A stretch of 64,000 nucleotides of DNA from Roseovarius halotolerans. GTDB lineage: Bacteria; Pseudomonadota; Alphaproteobacteria; Rhodobacterales; Rhodobacteraceae. Shown here one piece after another: positions 42,521 to 51,319 of this stretch. Position 1 is the first letter of the stretch; each line of letters opens with the position of its first letter. Both the position numbers and the translations under genes were made by a program. The notes below the pieces were generated by a model. The model was given only the letters and a program-made list of their open reading frames with translations. It ran no database searches and had not been told where the DNA came from. The stretch covers positions 124,001 to 188,000 of the forward strand of contig NZ_FWFU01000002.1 in NCBI RefSeq assembly GCF_900172255.1. Reading direction: 5' to 3'.

Positions 42521-43489
42521 TCAGGCCTGCGGAACCTCACCTGCCAGAACCGACCGGAACCATGCCGCGTCGATATTGCCGCCGGACAGGATCAGCCCGA
42601 CCTTCCGGCCCTGCAGCTGTTCCCGTTCCTTGAGCGCCAGCGCCAGGGCGGCAGCGCCCGCGCCCTCGGCGAGGTTGTGGGTCGCGGTGTAGTAGAGGCG
42701 GATCGCGGTGGCGATGTCGTCTTCAGACACGGTGCCGATGTGGTCGGCCCCCGGCCCGTAGATATCCAGCGCCGCCTGCACCGGGACGCGCACCGCCATG
42801 CCATCGGCGAAGGTCAGGGCGTCGGGCGTTTCGATCATCTGCCCCGCTTCGGCCGAGAGTTTGGCGGTCTGCGCGCGCTCCGACACCACGCCGACGACCC
42901 GCGCTTTGGCACCCAGCGCATCGCGCGCGGCGATCGTGCCGCAGATGCCCGAGCCGCAGCCGATGGGCACATACACGACATCGAGGTCGGGATGGGCGGT
43001 GAAGAGCTCATAGCCATAGCTTGCCACGCCGCGCAGCAATTCGTGGTGGAAGGGCGGCACGGGAAACAGCGGCTCGGTCTCGGCCATCTGCATGGCCAGC
43101 TCGCGGGCGGTGTCGAAATCGTCGCCATGTTCGATCAGCGTCGCGCCATAGGCGCGCATCGCGGCATTCTTCTCCGACGCGTTCCCGCGCGGCACGACGA
43201 TGCGTGCCTCCAGCCCCGCCGCGACGGCGGCGCGGGCCTGGGATTGGCCGTGATTGCCGCGCGTGGCGGTGACGATGCCACGACATTCGGGATGGGTGCG
43301 GCGCAGCCAGTCGATGAAGGTGATGCCGCCGCGCACCTTGAAGGCACCGGTGGGCGCGTGGTTCTCATGTTTGACGATGACCCGTGCGCCCAGGGCCTGC
43401 GCCAGAAGCGGCCAGTCATGTGCTGGGGTTGGCGCCATGTGGCGATGAACCAGCTGCGCGGAATCCTGCAGTTCGGATAAGGTGAACAT
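42521..43489 (-). CDS. Threonine/serine dehydratase (PLP-dependent)
   Basis: A 322-residue fold-type II PLP enzyme. The Schiff-base Lys is in APTGAFKVRGG, the phosphate-binding glycine loop is GCGSGICG, and TATRGNHGQS is typical. It would deaminate L-threonine to 2-oxobutanoate, or a related hydroxy amino acid. It lacks the ACT-like regulatory domain of biosynthetic IlvA, so a catabolic role is likely. Single gene, converging with sat-cysC. Confidence 0.85.
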   Translation of the reverse strand: MFTLSELQDSAQLVHRHMAPTPAHDWPLLAQALGARVIVKHENHAPTGAFKVRGGITFIDWLRRTHPECRGIVTATRGNHGQSQARAAVAAGLEARIVVPRGNASEKNAAMRAYGATLIEHGDDFDTARELAMQMAETEPLFPVPPFHHELLRGVASYGYELFTAHPDLDVVYVPIGCGSGICGTIAARDALGAKARVVGVVSERAQTAKLSAEAGQMIETPDALTFADGMAVRVPVQAALDIYGPGADHIGTVSEDDIATAIRLYYTATHNLAEGAGAAALALALKEREQLQGRKVGLILSGGNIDAAWFRSVLAGEVPQA

Positions 43490-43572
43490 GGGCCTGTTCC
43501 TTTGGGATCGAGGCCCAGATTGTCAGCAAGACGCGCGCTTCACAAGCGCGCGCCTGCACACGCGGCAACGTG

Positions 43573-43800
43573 TCAGTGAACCGTGACCGGGGTCATGTTG
43601 TTCTGACGCGCGAGCACGAAGGCAAGGCGGCGGTCGCGCACGAGTGCGAGGCGCTCGCCCGCAGCCGAGTGCAGCGCGTAAAGCGTTTCGCTGCCCATGG
43701 CCTGCTCACGCATGTCCTCGGGAAGGTCCGCCACGTTAACGGGCCGGACATAGACGATGTCGCGGCCCTCGTCGGCGCCGAAATCGTACCTGGTTTCCAT
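43573..43800 (-). CDS. DUF1150 family protein
   Basis: A 75-residue protein of the DUF1150 family, which is largely confined to alphaproteobacteria and often lies next to hsp20. Conserved-looking blocks are VRPVNVADLPE and LYALHSAAGERLALV. It follows the hsp20 gene by only 5 bases, so the two are co-expressed, probably under heat stress. Function is unknown. Confidence 0.87.
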   Translation of the reverse strand: METRYDFGADEGRDIVYVRPVNVADLPEDMREQAMGSETLYALHSAAGERLALVRDRRLAFVLARQNNMTPVTVH

Positions 43801-43805
43801 ATCGG

Positions 43806-44219
43806 TTACCCCTTGTTGATCTTGATCCGCTGCACAACGGTTTCTGGTTCGGCGCGCGTCAGGTCCACATGCAGCAGACCGTTTTCCATGATCGCCTCGC
43901 CCACCTCGACGCCATCGGCCAGCACGAAGGAACGCTGGAACTGGCGCGCAGCGATGCCCCGGTGCAGATAGATACGGGTGTCGGCCTCGTCGCTCTGGCG
44001 ACCGCGGATCACCAATTGGCGGTCCTCGACCGTGATCGACAGGTCCTGCTCCGAGAAACCGGCCACGGCCAGCGTGATCCGGTAGGAACTTTCGGAGGTT
44101 TGTTCGATATTGAACGGGGGATAGCCCTCGTTGCCCGATTTGGCACTGCGTTCAAGCATCCGTTCCAGTTGCTCGAACCCGAGCATGTAAGGGTGCGACC
44201 CCAGCGTGAGCTTTGTCAT
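43806..44219 (-). CDS. Small heat-shock protein, Hsp20/IbpA family
   Basis: A 137-residue small chaperone. The alpha-crystallin domain runs from [23 protein letters not shown] to the LVIRGR strand and the [11 protein letters not shown] block, with the C-terminal tail short. It binds unfolding proteins without ATP and hands them to DnaK. I chose ATG 44219 ([13 protein letters not shown]). An RpoH-type promoter is visible 67 bases upstream, and DUF1150 follows in the same unit. Confidence 0.92.
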   Translation of the reverse strand: MTKLTLGSHPYMLGFEQLERMLERSAKSGNEGYPPFNIEQTSESSYRITLAVAGFSEQDLSITVEDRQLVIRGRQSDEADTRIYLHRGIAARQFQRSFVLADGVEVGEAIMENGLLHVDLTRAEPETVVQRIKINKG

Positions 44220-44285
44220 CGACACGTCCTTCATCAAAGCGACAGTCCATGCCGGGCCCCGTTCTGGCGACCCGACAGGGCAAAT

Positions 44286-44312
44286 ATGGGGGCTGGCCGC
44301 GCGCCGTGCAAG
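44286..44312 (-). promoter_or_regulatory. RpoH (sigma-32) type promoter of hsp20
   Basis: On the minus strand CTTGCA (consensus CTTGAA) is followed after 15 bases by CCCCATAT, close to the sigma-32 -10 element CCCCATnT. It is 67 bases upstream of the hsp20 start, which agrees with a heat-shock gene. Confidence 0.65.
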
Positions 44313-44377
44313 GGCTTTGCCGGGGCGTACAAAAGCGGTATCGTCTCAACCGGGGCCAGTCACAGGGAATCATCGGT

Positions 44378-44602
44378 ATGAACGCTTTCAGCAATCTCTC
44401 CATGAAATCGGACGAGGTGCTGCGCGTCGAGCTTGCAGAATTCCGCCGTCAACACCGCGACCTGGACGACGCGATCGCCGCCCTTCAGGAGAAGGGTTCG
44501 AGCGATCCGCTGACCATCAAGCGGCTCAAGCAGCAGAAATTGCGGCTCAAGGACATGATCGCCTATATCGAGGACCGGCTCTATCCCGATATCATCGCCT
44601 GA
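44378..44602 (+). CDS. DUF465 family (YdcH-like) small coiled-coil protein
   Basis: A 74-residue helical protein. [18 protein letters not shown] and [22 protein letters not shown] are the two halves of the DUF465 helical hairpin. There is no signal or membrane segment. Start ATG 44378 gives normal family length. Function is unknown; it is 62 bases upstream of purE, with a small CCCCGA/TCGGGG hairpin in between. Confidence 0.85.
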   Translation: MNAFSNLSMKSDEVLRVELAEFRRQHRDLDDAIAALQEKGSSDPLTIKRLKQQKLRLKDMIAYIEDRLYPDIIA

Positions 44603-44664
44603 CCCCGATTGCGTCGGGGCCTCTGATGGGTATAGTGCGCCCTCCAAAGCAAGGGGCCAGTGAC

Positions 44665-45165
44665 ATGGGCGCAGACACAGGCAAGGTCAAGGTCGGCATC
44701 ATCATGGGCAGCCAGTCGGACTGGCAGACCATGCGCGCCGCCGCAGAGATTCTCGATGAGCTCGAGGTGCCTTATGAAACCCGGATCGTCTCGGCGCATC
44801 GCACGCCCGACCGGCTGTGGGATTACGGCAGCAAGGCCGCCGGACGCGGCTTGCAGGTGATCATCGCGGGTGCGGGCGGTGCGGCGCATCTGCCGGGGAT
44901 GATGGCCTCGAAGACGCGCGTGCCGGTGATCGGCGTGCCGGTGCAGAGCAAGGCGCTTTCGGGCGTCGACAGCCTCTATTCCATTGTGCAGATGCCCAGG
45001 GGCTTCCCAGTGGCGACCATGGCGATCGGTGCGGCGGGAGCGGCGAATGCCGGGCTGATGGCCGCCGCGATCCTGGCCAATGGCGACCCATCGCTGGCGC
45101 AGCGCCTCGACGATTGGCGCACGACCCTTTCCAACTCCATTCCCGAAGAGCCGCAAGATGACTGA
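44665..45165 (+). CDS. purE: 5-(carboxyamino)imidazole ribonucleotide mutase
   Basis: A 166-residue class I PurE. The active-site blocks [22 protein letters not shown] and [12 protein letters not shown] are all present. It converts N5-CAIR, made by PurK, to CAIR in purine biosynthesis. AGGGG precedes ATG 44665. Its end overlaps purK by 8 bases, so the two enzymes are made together. Confidence 0.95.
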   Translation: MGADTGKVKVGIIMGSQSDWQTMRAAAEILDELEVPYETRIVSAHRTPDRLWDYGSKAAGRGLQVIIAGAGGAAHLPGMMASKTRVPVIGVPVQSKALSGVDSLYSIVQMPRGFPVATMAIGAAGAANAGLMAAAILANGDPSLAQRLDDWRTTLSNSIPEEPQDD

Positions 45166-46231
45166 ACCCCTGCCAACAGGCGCGACGATCGGTATCCTTG
45201 GCGGCGGGCAGCTGGGCCGGATGCTGGCGGTGGCCGCATCGCGCCTCGGCTTTCGCAGCTGCGTGTTCGAGCCGGGCGCCGACTGCCCGGCAAGCCATGT
45301 GGCGGGGCAGCATATCGCCGCCCCCTACGAGGACGAGGATGCGCTGCGCCGCTTCGCCGATGCGGTCGACGTGGTCACCTTCGAGTTCGAGAACATCCCG
45401 ACTTCGGCGCTCGACATGTTGGACGCTTGCGGCAAACCGGCGCGACCGGGGCGCAACGCGCTGCGCATCAGCCAGGACCGTTTGACCGAAAAGGCGTTCC
45501 TGACGGAGCTGGGGCTCAGGACCGCGCCCTTCGCCGCGGTGGATGACGAGATCGACCTTGCCGAGGCCCTGGCCGAGATCGGCCTGCCGGCGATCCTCAA
45601 GACCCGGCGGCTGGGATATGACGGCAAGGGCCAAGCGCGGATCACAGCGCCCGAAGATGCCGAAAGCGCCCTTGCCGCGATGCAGGGCCAGCCCGCGATC
45701 CTCGAGGGTTTCGTGGAGTTCAGCCACGAGGTTTCGGTGATCGGCGCACGCAACGCATCGGGCGACGTGGCCTGTTTCGATCCCGGCGAGAACCTGCATG
45801 AGGACGGTATCCTGCGCCGCACCACGGTGCCCGCGCGCCTGAGCAACGCCCAGCGCAGCGATGCGGTGCTGCTGACCGGGCAGATCCTCAACAAGCTGGA
45901 TTATGTCGGGGTGATGGGGGTGGAGCTGTTCGTCACGCCCGAAGGGCTGATCGTCAACGAGATTGCGCCGCGCGTGCATAATTCCGGCCACTGGACGCAG
46001 CAGGGCTGCGCGATCGACCAGTTCGAGCAGCATATCCGCGCCGTGGCGGGCTGGCCGCTGGGCGATGGTGGCCGATATGCCGATGTGGTGATGGAAAACC
46101 TGATCGGCGACGACATCGCGCGCGTGCCCGATATCGCCCGCGAAGCCGGCGCGGCGCTGCATCTGTATGGTAAAGGCGATGCAAGGCCGGGGCGCAAGAT
46201 GGGGCATGTAAACCGCGTCACGCGCGGCTGA
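45158..46231 (+). CDS. purK: 5-(carboxyamino)imidazole ribonucleotide synthase
   Basis: A 357-residue ATP-grasp enzyme that carboxylates AIR to N5-CAIR. The N-terminal [13 protein letters not shown] and the ATP-grasp block [12 protein letters not shown] are diagnostic, as are [14 protein letters not shown] and the preceding [12 protein letters not shown]. Forms the purEK operon with the preceding gene. A strong GC hairpin follows at 46247-46267. Confidence 0.95.
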   Translation: MTEPLPTGATIGILGGGQLGRMLAVAASRLGFRSCVFEPGADCPASHVAGQHIAAPYEDEDALRRFADAVDVVTFEFENIPTSALDMLDACGKPARPGRNALRISQDRLTEKAFLTELGLRTAPFAAVDDEIDLAEALAEIGLPAILKTRRLGYDGKGQARITAPEDAESALAAMQGQPAILEGFVEFSHEVSVIGARNASGDVACFDPGENLHEDGILRRTTVPARLSNAQRSDAVLLTGQILNKLDYVGVMGVELFVTPEGLIVNEIAPRVHNSGHWTQQGCAIDQFEQHIRAVAGWPLGDGGRYADVVMENLIGDDIARVPDIAREAGAALHLYGKGDARPGRKMGHVNRVTRG

Positions 46232-46246
46232 AACGGCCCGCTACAA

Positions 46247-46348
46247 GACGGGGGCGCTGCCCCCGTCGCAGCACGCTGCGGCTCCTCCGAGGTATTTTTG
46301 AGCCAGATGAAGGCAGGGGGCATGGGGGCTTCATCTTGCCTTAGATAC
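46247..46348. repeat. Terminator-like hairpin plus dispersed repeat, copy 2
   Basis: GACGGGGGC/GCCCCCGTC (46247-46267) forms a strong hairpin just after purK. Then GTATTTTTGAGCCAGATGAAG (46292-46312) and the inverted arm CTTCATCTTGCCTTAGATAC (46329-46348) repeat the palindrome seen after trxB. The layout (GC hairpin, then the two arms) is the same as in copy 1. Confidence 0.7.
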
Positions 46349-46420
46349 TCTGCGCGGTGTGGCCCCCTGTCGCGTCGCTGGCGACAGAGGAACCTGCGTT
46401 TGCGCCAAGGGCGCGCAACC

Positions 46421-47359
46421 TCAGCCGCCCTGGATACGGATCGTGAAATTCCGGCGTGCGCTCGGGGGCGGCGCCGGGAAGGGCGCGGCCCGGCGGATCA
46501 CCCGCAACGCGGCCTGATCGAGCTCTCCCGAACCCGAGCTGCGCGCCAGCGATATTGCTGCGAGCGTGCCGCCTGAGCCGACCGTGAAGCTGACGACCGC
46601 CGTGCCCCGGCGACCGACGCGCGGCTTGGGAACCTGTGAAATCCTGCGCATGACCTTTCCGGGATAGTTGCTGGCCGCGGCATTGCCGCTTTGGCTGCTT
46701 TTACCGTTGTTCCGGCTCTGCGCCGTGGCCTTTGCCTGTTCGCTGCCGGTCGCCGCGCCCGCGCGGGCGTTGCGGTTTGAATTGCCGTGCGGCTGGGGTT
46801 CTGCTGCCTTGGGTCCGGGTTCCTTCCTAGCCGTTCTCGCTGGCGGCGCGGGTTCGTGGCGTTTCTCGAACTCGGCGCTGCGTGTGCGCGGGCGCTTCGA
46901 GCGCGTGACGGAAGCGTTCGGCTCATCCGCCGGCGAGAGCACCTCGGGGGTGTCCGGCGGTGTGGCGGACGGGCGCGCGGGCTGGGCCGGCTGGACTGTA
47001 TCGGGTGGAATTGCCTCGGCCTGATCGGCTGGCAGGGCCGCTACGGCCATGCTCTTCACGGGTGGCGTCGGCGCCGTGTGGCCCGCCTGCGCGGGCCGGT
47101 GGGGCTCATGCGCTGCGGTCACGTCCGGCTCGGCCTCGTCTGGCCTCGTCTGCGGCGTGGTTTCGAGTGGCGGCGAGGCGGAAAGCGTGCCCGCCGCCAT
47201 ATCCGCAAAGCTGCTGCCAAGGCGCGCGGCCTCGGGCGACCCGGCATCGCCTTCGACGCGAATCTCGCTCGTTCCGACAAAGGCCCAGAGGGCCGCGGCA
47301 TGGACGCAAAAAGCGGTGGATGCGGCAACCATTTTTGCGCTTCGGGATGCGATCATCAT
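46421..47359 (-). CDS. TonB family energy-transducing protein
   Basis: A 312-residue TonB. It has an N-terminal membrane anchor (about residues 8-27), a long Pro/Ala/Glu-rich periplasmic spacer, and a C-terminal TonB domain (KPRVGRRGTAVVSFTV to RRNFTIRIQ). It passes energy from the ExbB/ExbD motor to outer-membrane receptors. It is the last gene of the unit Cys protein-ExbB-ExbD-ExbD-TonB. No TonB-dependent receptor is in the window. Confidence 0.88.
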   Translation of the reverse strand: MMIASRSAKMVAASTAFCVHAAALWAFVGTSEIRVEGDAGSPEAARLGSSFADMAAGTLSASPPLETTPQTRPDEAEPDVTAAHEPHRPAQAGHTAPTPPVKSMAVAALPADQAEAIPPDTVQPAQPARPSATPPDTPEVLSPADEPNASVTRSKRPRTRSAEFEKRHEPAPPARTARKEPGPKAAEPQPHGNSNRNARAGAATGSEQAKATAQSRNNGKSSQSGNAAASNYPGKVMRRISQVPKPRVGRRGTAVVSFTVGSGGTLAAISLARSSGSGELDQAALRVIRRAAPFPAPPPSARRNFTIRIQGG

Positions 47360-47742
47360 TCAAGCCCCCTTTCGGTGACGACAAGAACCTTCTGCGCGCC
47401 CGCGGCGCGCAGTTCGGCGGCGAGCATGACCAGCCGCTCGGCGGGCAGGTCGCGATCCGGGACAAGGCGCAACTCGGTCCGCTCGGCTTCGTCGAGGCGG
47501 GCCAGAAAGCCGACCGCGCTGTCGACACTCTCGCCGCGATAGCTGAGCCGTCCGTCTTCGTGCACCACGAGGGCATTCGGCGGCGCACGCCCATCGAGGT
47601 CCTTGGTGCGCACCAGCGACAGGTCGCCATCCATCGGCTGCGCCAGCGTGCCTGCGACCATGAAGAAGACCAGCATCAGGAACACGATGTTGATGAGCGC
47701 GATGGTGGGTTCGCGGGCGGATCGTTTACGCGCCCGTATCAT
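47356..47742 (-). CDS. ExbD-family protein 2, with Asn at the proton-carrying position
   Basis: A 128-residue ExbD/TolR protein: short basic cytoplasmic tail, one membrane helix, periplasmic domain. The helix normally has an essential Asp (D25 of E. coli ExbD) that moves protons. Here the position is Asn18 in ALINIVFLML; the codon reads AAC on the coding strand. It overlaps tonB and the first exbD by 4 bases each. Alone it should not conduct protons, so it probably works as a heterodimer with the Asp-containing ExbD next to it. Confidence 0.85.
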   Translation of the reverse strand: MIRARKRSAREPTIALINIVFLMLVFFMVAGTLAQPMDGDLSLVRTKDLDGRAPPNALVVHEDGRLSYRGESVDSAVGFLARLDEAERTELRLVPDRDLPAERLVMLAAELRAAGAQKVLVVTERGLE

Positions 47743-48122
47743 GACGCACCAAGCAGGGTGATGCGCAGACCCTCGACGCGCCGCAGCGCCACCAGAAGAT
47801 CCGTGAGCCGCTGCGAGGTGACCTCGCGCCGCAGGCTGACCAGCACGGACAGAGGCCCGCCTTTGTCGTGCGCTCCGGCGAAGGCGGGGGCAAGCCCGTC
47901 GAGTGCGACCGCGCGCCCGTTCAGATCAAGCGTATCAGCGCCAAGGCGAAGGAAGGCTGGTTTCACATCGTCGCGCACGGCATTGCCGCCGCCAGCGGCG
48001 GTCAGTTCGACCTCGGCGAAGCGCGAGAAGGTAGAGGACAGCATGAAGAACAGCAGCAACAGGAAGATCACGTCGATCAGCGACGTCATCGACAGCTTTC
48101 TTCTCTGCCGCCGCTTACGCAT
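47739..48122 (-). CDS. ExbD-family protein 1, with the conserved Asp
   Basis: A 127-residue ExbD. The membrane helix SLIDVIFLLLLFFMLSS has the proton-carrying Asp17 and follows a very basic tail (MRKRRQRRK). The periplasmic part is about 90 residues. ATG 48122 overlaps the exbB stop by 8 bases. It should form the peptidoglycan-contacting, proton-driven part of the motor, with ExbB as stator. Confidence 0.9.
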   Translation of the reverse strand: MRKRRQRRKLSMTSLIDVIFLLLLFFMLSSTFSRFAEVELTAAGGGNAVRDDVKPAFLRLGADTLDLNGRAVALDGLAPAFAGAHDKGGPLSVLVSLRREVTSQRLTDLLVALRRVEGLRITLLGAS

Positions 48123-48777
48123 GGCCGGGCGCCCCGGAACCGGCGGGTTCGTCCACAATCCGGCGTCGACCGGAAGGGTGAAGAATGGTCGTGATCGCCC
48201 GCTCGGCGGTGACGCGCTCGGCATCCATGCGCGCCTCGAACCAGCTCAGTACCAGAGAGCTGGGCATCGCCACGGCCAGGCCGACAGCGGTTGTCATGAG
48301 CGCCACCCAGATCCCGCCGGCCAGAAGCGACGGGTCCACCTGGCTGCCCGCCGCCTGAAGGGCGCGGAAGGCTTCGATCATGCCCAGCACCGTGCCGAAG
48401 AGGCCCAGAAGCGGCGCAAGCTGCGCCACCGAATCGAGATAGCGGAAGCCCGTTTCCAGACGTGCAAAGCGTGTCTCGGCCTCGGCGCGCAGGCGTTCGA
48501 CATCGTCGTCGCCGGCTTTGAAGGCCATTTCGACGACCGGCGCGAGATAGCTGGTCGAGCGGCGCAGGGCGGCCTGCGCGCGGGCGCGATCATCCGCGTC
48601 CCAGGCGGCCACGGCATCGGCCAGCGCCCGGTGCCGACCAACCCCGGCGATAGCGAACTGCCAGAGCTTGTAGAGCACCGTCGCCAGGGTGACGACCGAG
48701 ACCACGATCAGGATCATCACGACCGGACCGCCCAGATCGGCGACCTGACGAAGGGAGTCCAGGAATACCGTCATCAT
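48115..48777 (-). CDS. MotA/TolQ/ExbB proton channel family protein
   Basis: A 220-residue ExbB with three membrane helices. The typical blocks LAPLLGLFGTVLGMIEAF and GGIWVALMTTAVGLAVAMPS, which line the pore, are present. ATG 48777 overlaps the stop of the upstream secreted Cys protein as ATGA; the following Met codon at 48774 is a possible alternative. Only one ExbB gene is present for two ExbD genes. Confidence 0.92.
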   Translation of the reverse strand: MMTVFLDSLRQVADLGGPVVMILIVVSVVTLATVLYKLWQFAIAGVGRHRALADAVAAWDADDRARAQAALRRSTSYLAPVVEMAFKAGDDDVERLRAEAETRFARLETGFRYLDSVAQLAPLLGLFGTVLGMIEAFRALQAAGSQVDPSLLAGGIWVALMTTAVGLAVAMPSSLVLSWFEARMDAERVTAERAITTILHPSGRRRIVDEPAGSGAPGHA

Positions 48778-49211
48778 CCCATCACCTCGATCTGCGTTCG
48801 TGTCCGGAGGTCGAGCCCCGCCTCGCAGGCATCCTCGTTCAGATCCTGAGAGGTGCAACTATGCGCGCCGTTGATCAGGATTTGCCCCAGCCCTTCGCAG
48901 GACATGCCGGAAATGCTGAACTGCCGGACACGCGGACGCCCCGGATGCAGTGCGCCGAAATCGAACAGCGTCAGCCGGTCTACCTGCCCCGCCGCATCGA
49001 AGAGAACCGTCTCGTAGACAGCCCTGTCGATCCTGCCCGGATGACCGTTGATGACCACGAAGCTGAGCATGCAGCCCGTCTCGCCGGATTTGGCGGCGTT
49101 GAGTTCCACCGAGACGTTCCGGCCGATCTCGGTTTCGTCGGCAACGGCCATCGCTGCCCCCATGATCAGGGAACCGGCGGCCGCGGCCCATAAGCATCCC
49201 GTCATTTTCAT
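48774..49211 (-). CDS. Secreted four-cysteine protein opening the TonB/Exb operon
   Basis: A 145-residue protein I do not recognise. Residues 1-24 are a Sec signal (WAAAAGSLIMGAAMAVADE). The mature part has four Cys (47, 105, 119, 129), which could form two disulfides in the periplasm. AGGAG precedes ATG 49211 at about 9 bases; two more Met codons lie just upstream (49217) and downstream. It overlaps exbB, so it belongs to the same unit and may be a periplasmic partner of the TonB system. Confidence 0.72.
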   Translation of the reverse strand: MKMTGCLWAAAAGSLIMGAAMAVADETEIGRNVSVELNAAKSGETGCMLSFVVINGHPGRIDRAVYETVLFDAAGQVDRLTLFDFGALHPGRPRVRQFSISGMSCEGLGQILINGAHSCTSQDLNEDACEAGLDLRTRTQIEVMG

Positions 49212-49451
49212 CTGCATCTTCTCCTGACATGCCCTGAAACGATCCGGGGACGGATCGCCGCGCGCTAATTCCGATAAATTCACTCGGATTATCCAGTTTC
49301 GGAGTCTCAAAGCCAAGTAAAAAAGTCAAGTAAAAGCCGTCAAGGGGACGTGCCAGCGCGTATCGATAATGTCGGCAGCCGCACACTGGCCGGGGCCGAG
49401 TGTCGCGACGACCGCCTGGCTCAGCGCAAAGATCGTGCGGGCTGCGCGGCG

Positions 49452-49868
49452 CTAGAACCCGTCCTGCGCCCGCTTCCATACTGTATAGATGAAGGTCGCC
49501 GACCAGGTCAGAACCATGAATCCGCCCAGCGATTGCATCATGCTGACCATGCGGATCGGACCCTGCGCCTCAAGCCGTGTATAACCCAAGGTCGTGAAAT
49601 TGATGCCCGAGAAATAGACCAGGTCCTGCCAGCCGCTGTCATGGCCTGCCAGCGTTCCGACCGAGTTCCACGTCAGCAGGACATGATAGGCACCGGCGAA
49701 GAGCAGAATCTCGGTGAGGTGGATGGCCACCAGCCCCACGAAAACGGAAATGATCGACCTGTGGGGCCGCTCCCGCGCCTGCGCGGTGATCTGGCGAAGG
49801 CCGATCAGGGCGAAATGATGCCCAACACCCAACGACACGACAAGCCCGATACCGATCAACAGCCCCAT
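49452..49868 (-). CDS. Small ion-channel protein (two-pore-domain K+ channel-like)
   Basis: A 138-residue membrane protein with an N-terminal helix, two further helices around a pore loop, and a last helix. The loop FSGINFTTLGYT resembles a K+ channel filter (T-x-G-Y-G), but the last Gly is Thr, so selectivity may differ. It lies 46 bases downstream of the TIGR02588 gene and may be in the same leftward unit. Confidence 0.7.
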   Translation of the reverse strand: MGLLIGIGLVVSLGVGHHFALIGLRQITAQARERPHRSIISVFVGLVAIHLTEILLFAGAYHVLLTWNSVGTLAGHDSGWQDLVYFSGINFTTLGYTRLEAQGPIRMVSMMQSLGGFMVLTWSATFIYTVWKRAQDGF

Positions 49869-49914
49869 GACTGGTGTTCTCCTTTCCTTTGAAGTGGCGG
49901 CAGGGGTGCCCCCG

Positions 49915-50331
49915 TCAGGGCGCGGTGTAGGACACGGCCTGAAGCGCGATACTGTAGGCGCGCGGGTCGTTGGCGAAGATCAGGACGCCTTGTCGCCTGG
50001 AGTGGGACGGCAGGTAGCTGAACGTCACCTCGGCGGTTTCGATGTTGCGCCCGCCGCTTTGCAGTCCAGCGCGGAACTTGACATTCGCCGCAGTGGCGCC
50101 GCCCCTGTTCCGTGCGCTGATCTCTACCCGGTAGCCGTCGGAAACGGGGGTGACGCTTTTCACCACAGCCACCGGATCAGCATATGTGTCGGCCTTCTGA
50201 AAGGCCTGAAAGAGCACGAAGCCGATCATCGCAGCAACGATCGCAGCGGACACCGCCGCGACGATCCATTCCAGCGTCGTGCCGCGCAGCTTGCTCTCGC
50301 CCGATCTTTCCGATTGCTCAGCCTGTTTCAT
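49915..50331 (-). CDS. TIGR02588 family protein
   Basis: A 138-residue protein with one N-terminal membrane helix (TTLEWIVAAVSAAIVAAMIGFVLF) and a periplasmic beta-rich domain with VEISARNRGGATAANVKF. It matches my memory of the TIGR02588 family, which is always paired with TIGR02587, as here. Function is unknown. It follows the partner gene by 9 bases. Confidence 0.78.
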   Translation of the reverse strand: MKQAEQSERSGESKLRGTTLEWIVAAVSAAIVAAMIGFVLFQAFQKADTYADPVAVVKSVTPVSDGYRVEISARNRGGATAANVKFRAGLQSGGRNIETAEVTFSYLPSHSRRQGVLIFANDPRAYSIALQAVSYTAP

Positions 50332-50340
50332 GATCTCGCC

Positions 50341-51195
50341 TTACAGTATCAGTCGTGCTGCCGCCGCGCCGACGGCTGCCGGGAACCCCAGCACCGTTGC
50401 CGTGATCATAATCTGGGTCCAAGATGCATCCTGCGTGCGCCCGAAGGTCCACAGGACATACAGGCTGACGCAGATAGCGATGGCATAACCCACAACGGTA
50501 AAGAAGAAGAACGCCGCCCAGCGGCCTCTTTCCGGCATCGGCGCGGTGCCGCTGAATTCCAGCGCATAGGTGAATCCGTGCATGACGATGATCGACAGCG
50601 CAATCAGCGCCACCGCATGCCATTCGGTCATCTTGTATGAAATCAGCACCATTTCTTCGGTCGGGGCGACGTTGAGGCCCAGAAAGAGCGCGCCGATGCA
50701 CATCAAGAAAAGCTGGCTGAGGTAGGTCTGGGTCTCTGAAAGCTCTTCGGCGTCCACCGAGTCCGTACCAAGCTGCGAAGAGCCAAGCAGCGCACCGATA
50801 CTGGCGGGCACGGTCTGCACGGCGATCTTGCCGATGATCTCATCCGCGGTCATGGCGGGATCCAGCAGACCCAGAACGGCCAGAATGGCGCCGCACGTGG
50901 TCAGCCCGATACCAAAGGCGATCCCGGCATCGCGAAGATCATCCCACCAGCATTTGGTTTTCTCGAAACCCGCGTGATGGGACAGCACGATCAAGAGTGG
51001 GATGTTCAATAGCAAGAGAAGCAGCAACCGGCTGCGATCCATGTAGAAGCCCAGCCACCACATCTCCATCGTCATGAACAATGGCAGCGCGAATAGCAGC
51101 GCCCCGCCAAAGCCGCGACCAAGCCCCGTCAGGGTCTCGACAACGGAATCGTCGCCGGGTTGTTCCGACTCCATCTGCCCCTGCTCTGTGTTCAT
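50341..51195 (-). CDS. TIGR02587 family membrane protein
   Basis: A 284-residue integral membrane protein with about seven or eight hydrophobic segments. GLGRGFGGALLFALPLFMTMEMWWLGF near the start and NVAPTEEMVLIS are recognisable. It is the upstream half of the TIGR02587/TIGR02588 pair, which has no known function. Together with the next two genes it makes a leftward membrane-protein unit. Confidence 0.8.
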   Translation of the reverse strand: MNTEQGQMESEQPGDDSVVETLTGLGRGFGGALLFALPLFMTMEMWWLGFYMDRSRLLLLLLLNIPLLIVLSHHAGFEKTKCWWDDLRDAGIAFGIGLTTCGAILAVLGLLDPAMTADEIIGKIAVQTVPASIGALLGSSQLGTDSVDAEELSETQTYLSQLFLMCIGALFLGLNVAPTEEMVLISYKMTEWHAVALIALSIIVMHGFTYALEFSGTAPMPERGRWAAFFFFTVVGYAIAICVSLYVLWTFGRTQDASWTQIMITATVLGFPAAVGAAAARLIL

Positions 51196-51319
51196 TCGTG
51201 CCGATTCCCCGTTTCGTCTGGCCCGTCACGGCCTGACAGCTAAACCCGCGTCCCTCCGGGATGTTCCAAGCCGTTGCGCTTGCGCCGCAAAGGAACGCGC
51301 CAGAGGGAGGCATCTCACA

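Noticed and set aside
46960..48849. Long plus-strand open frame opposite the exb/tonB genes
   Set aside because: Composition is Arg/Ser/Pro-rich without any family resemblance; four minus-strand genes in the same place are all recognisable.
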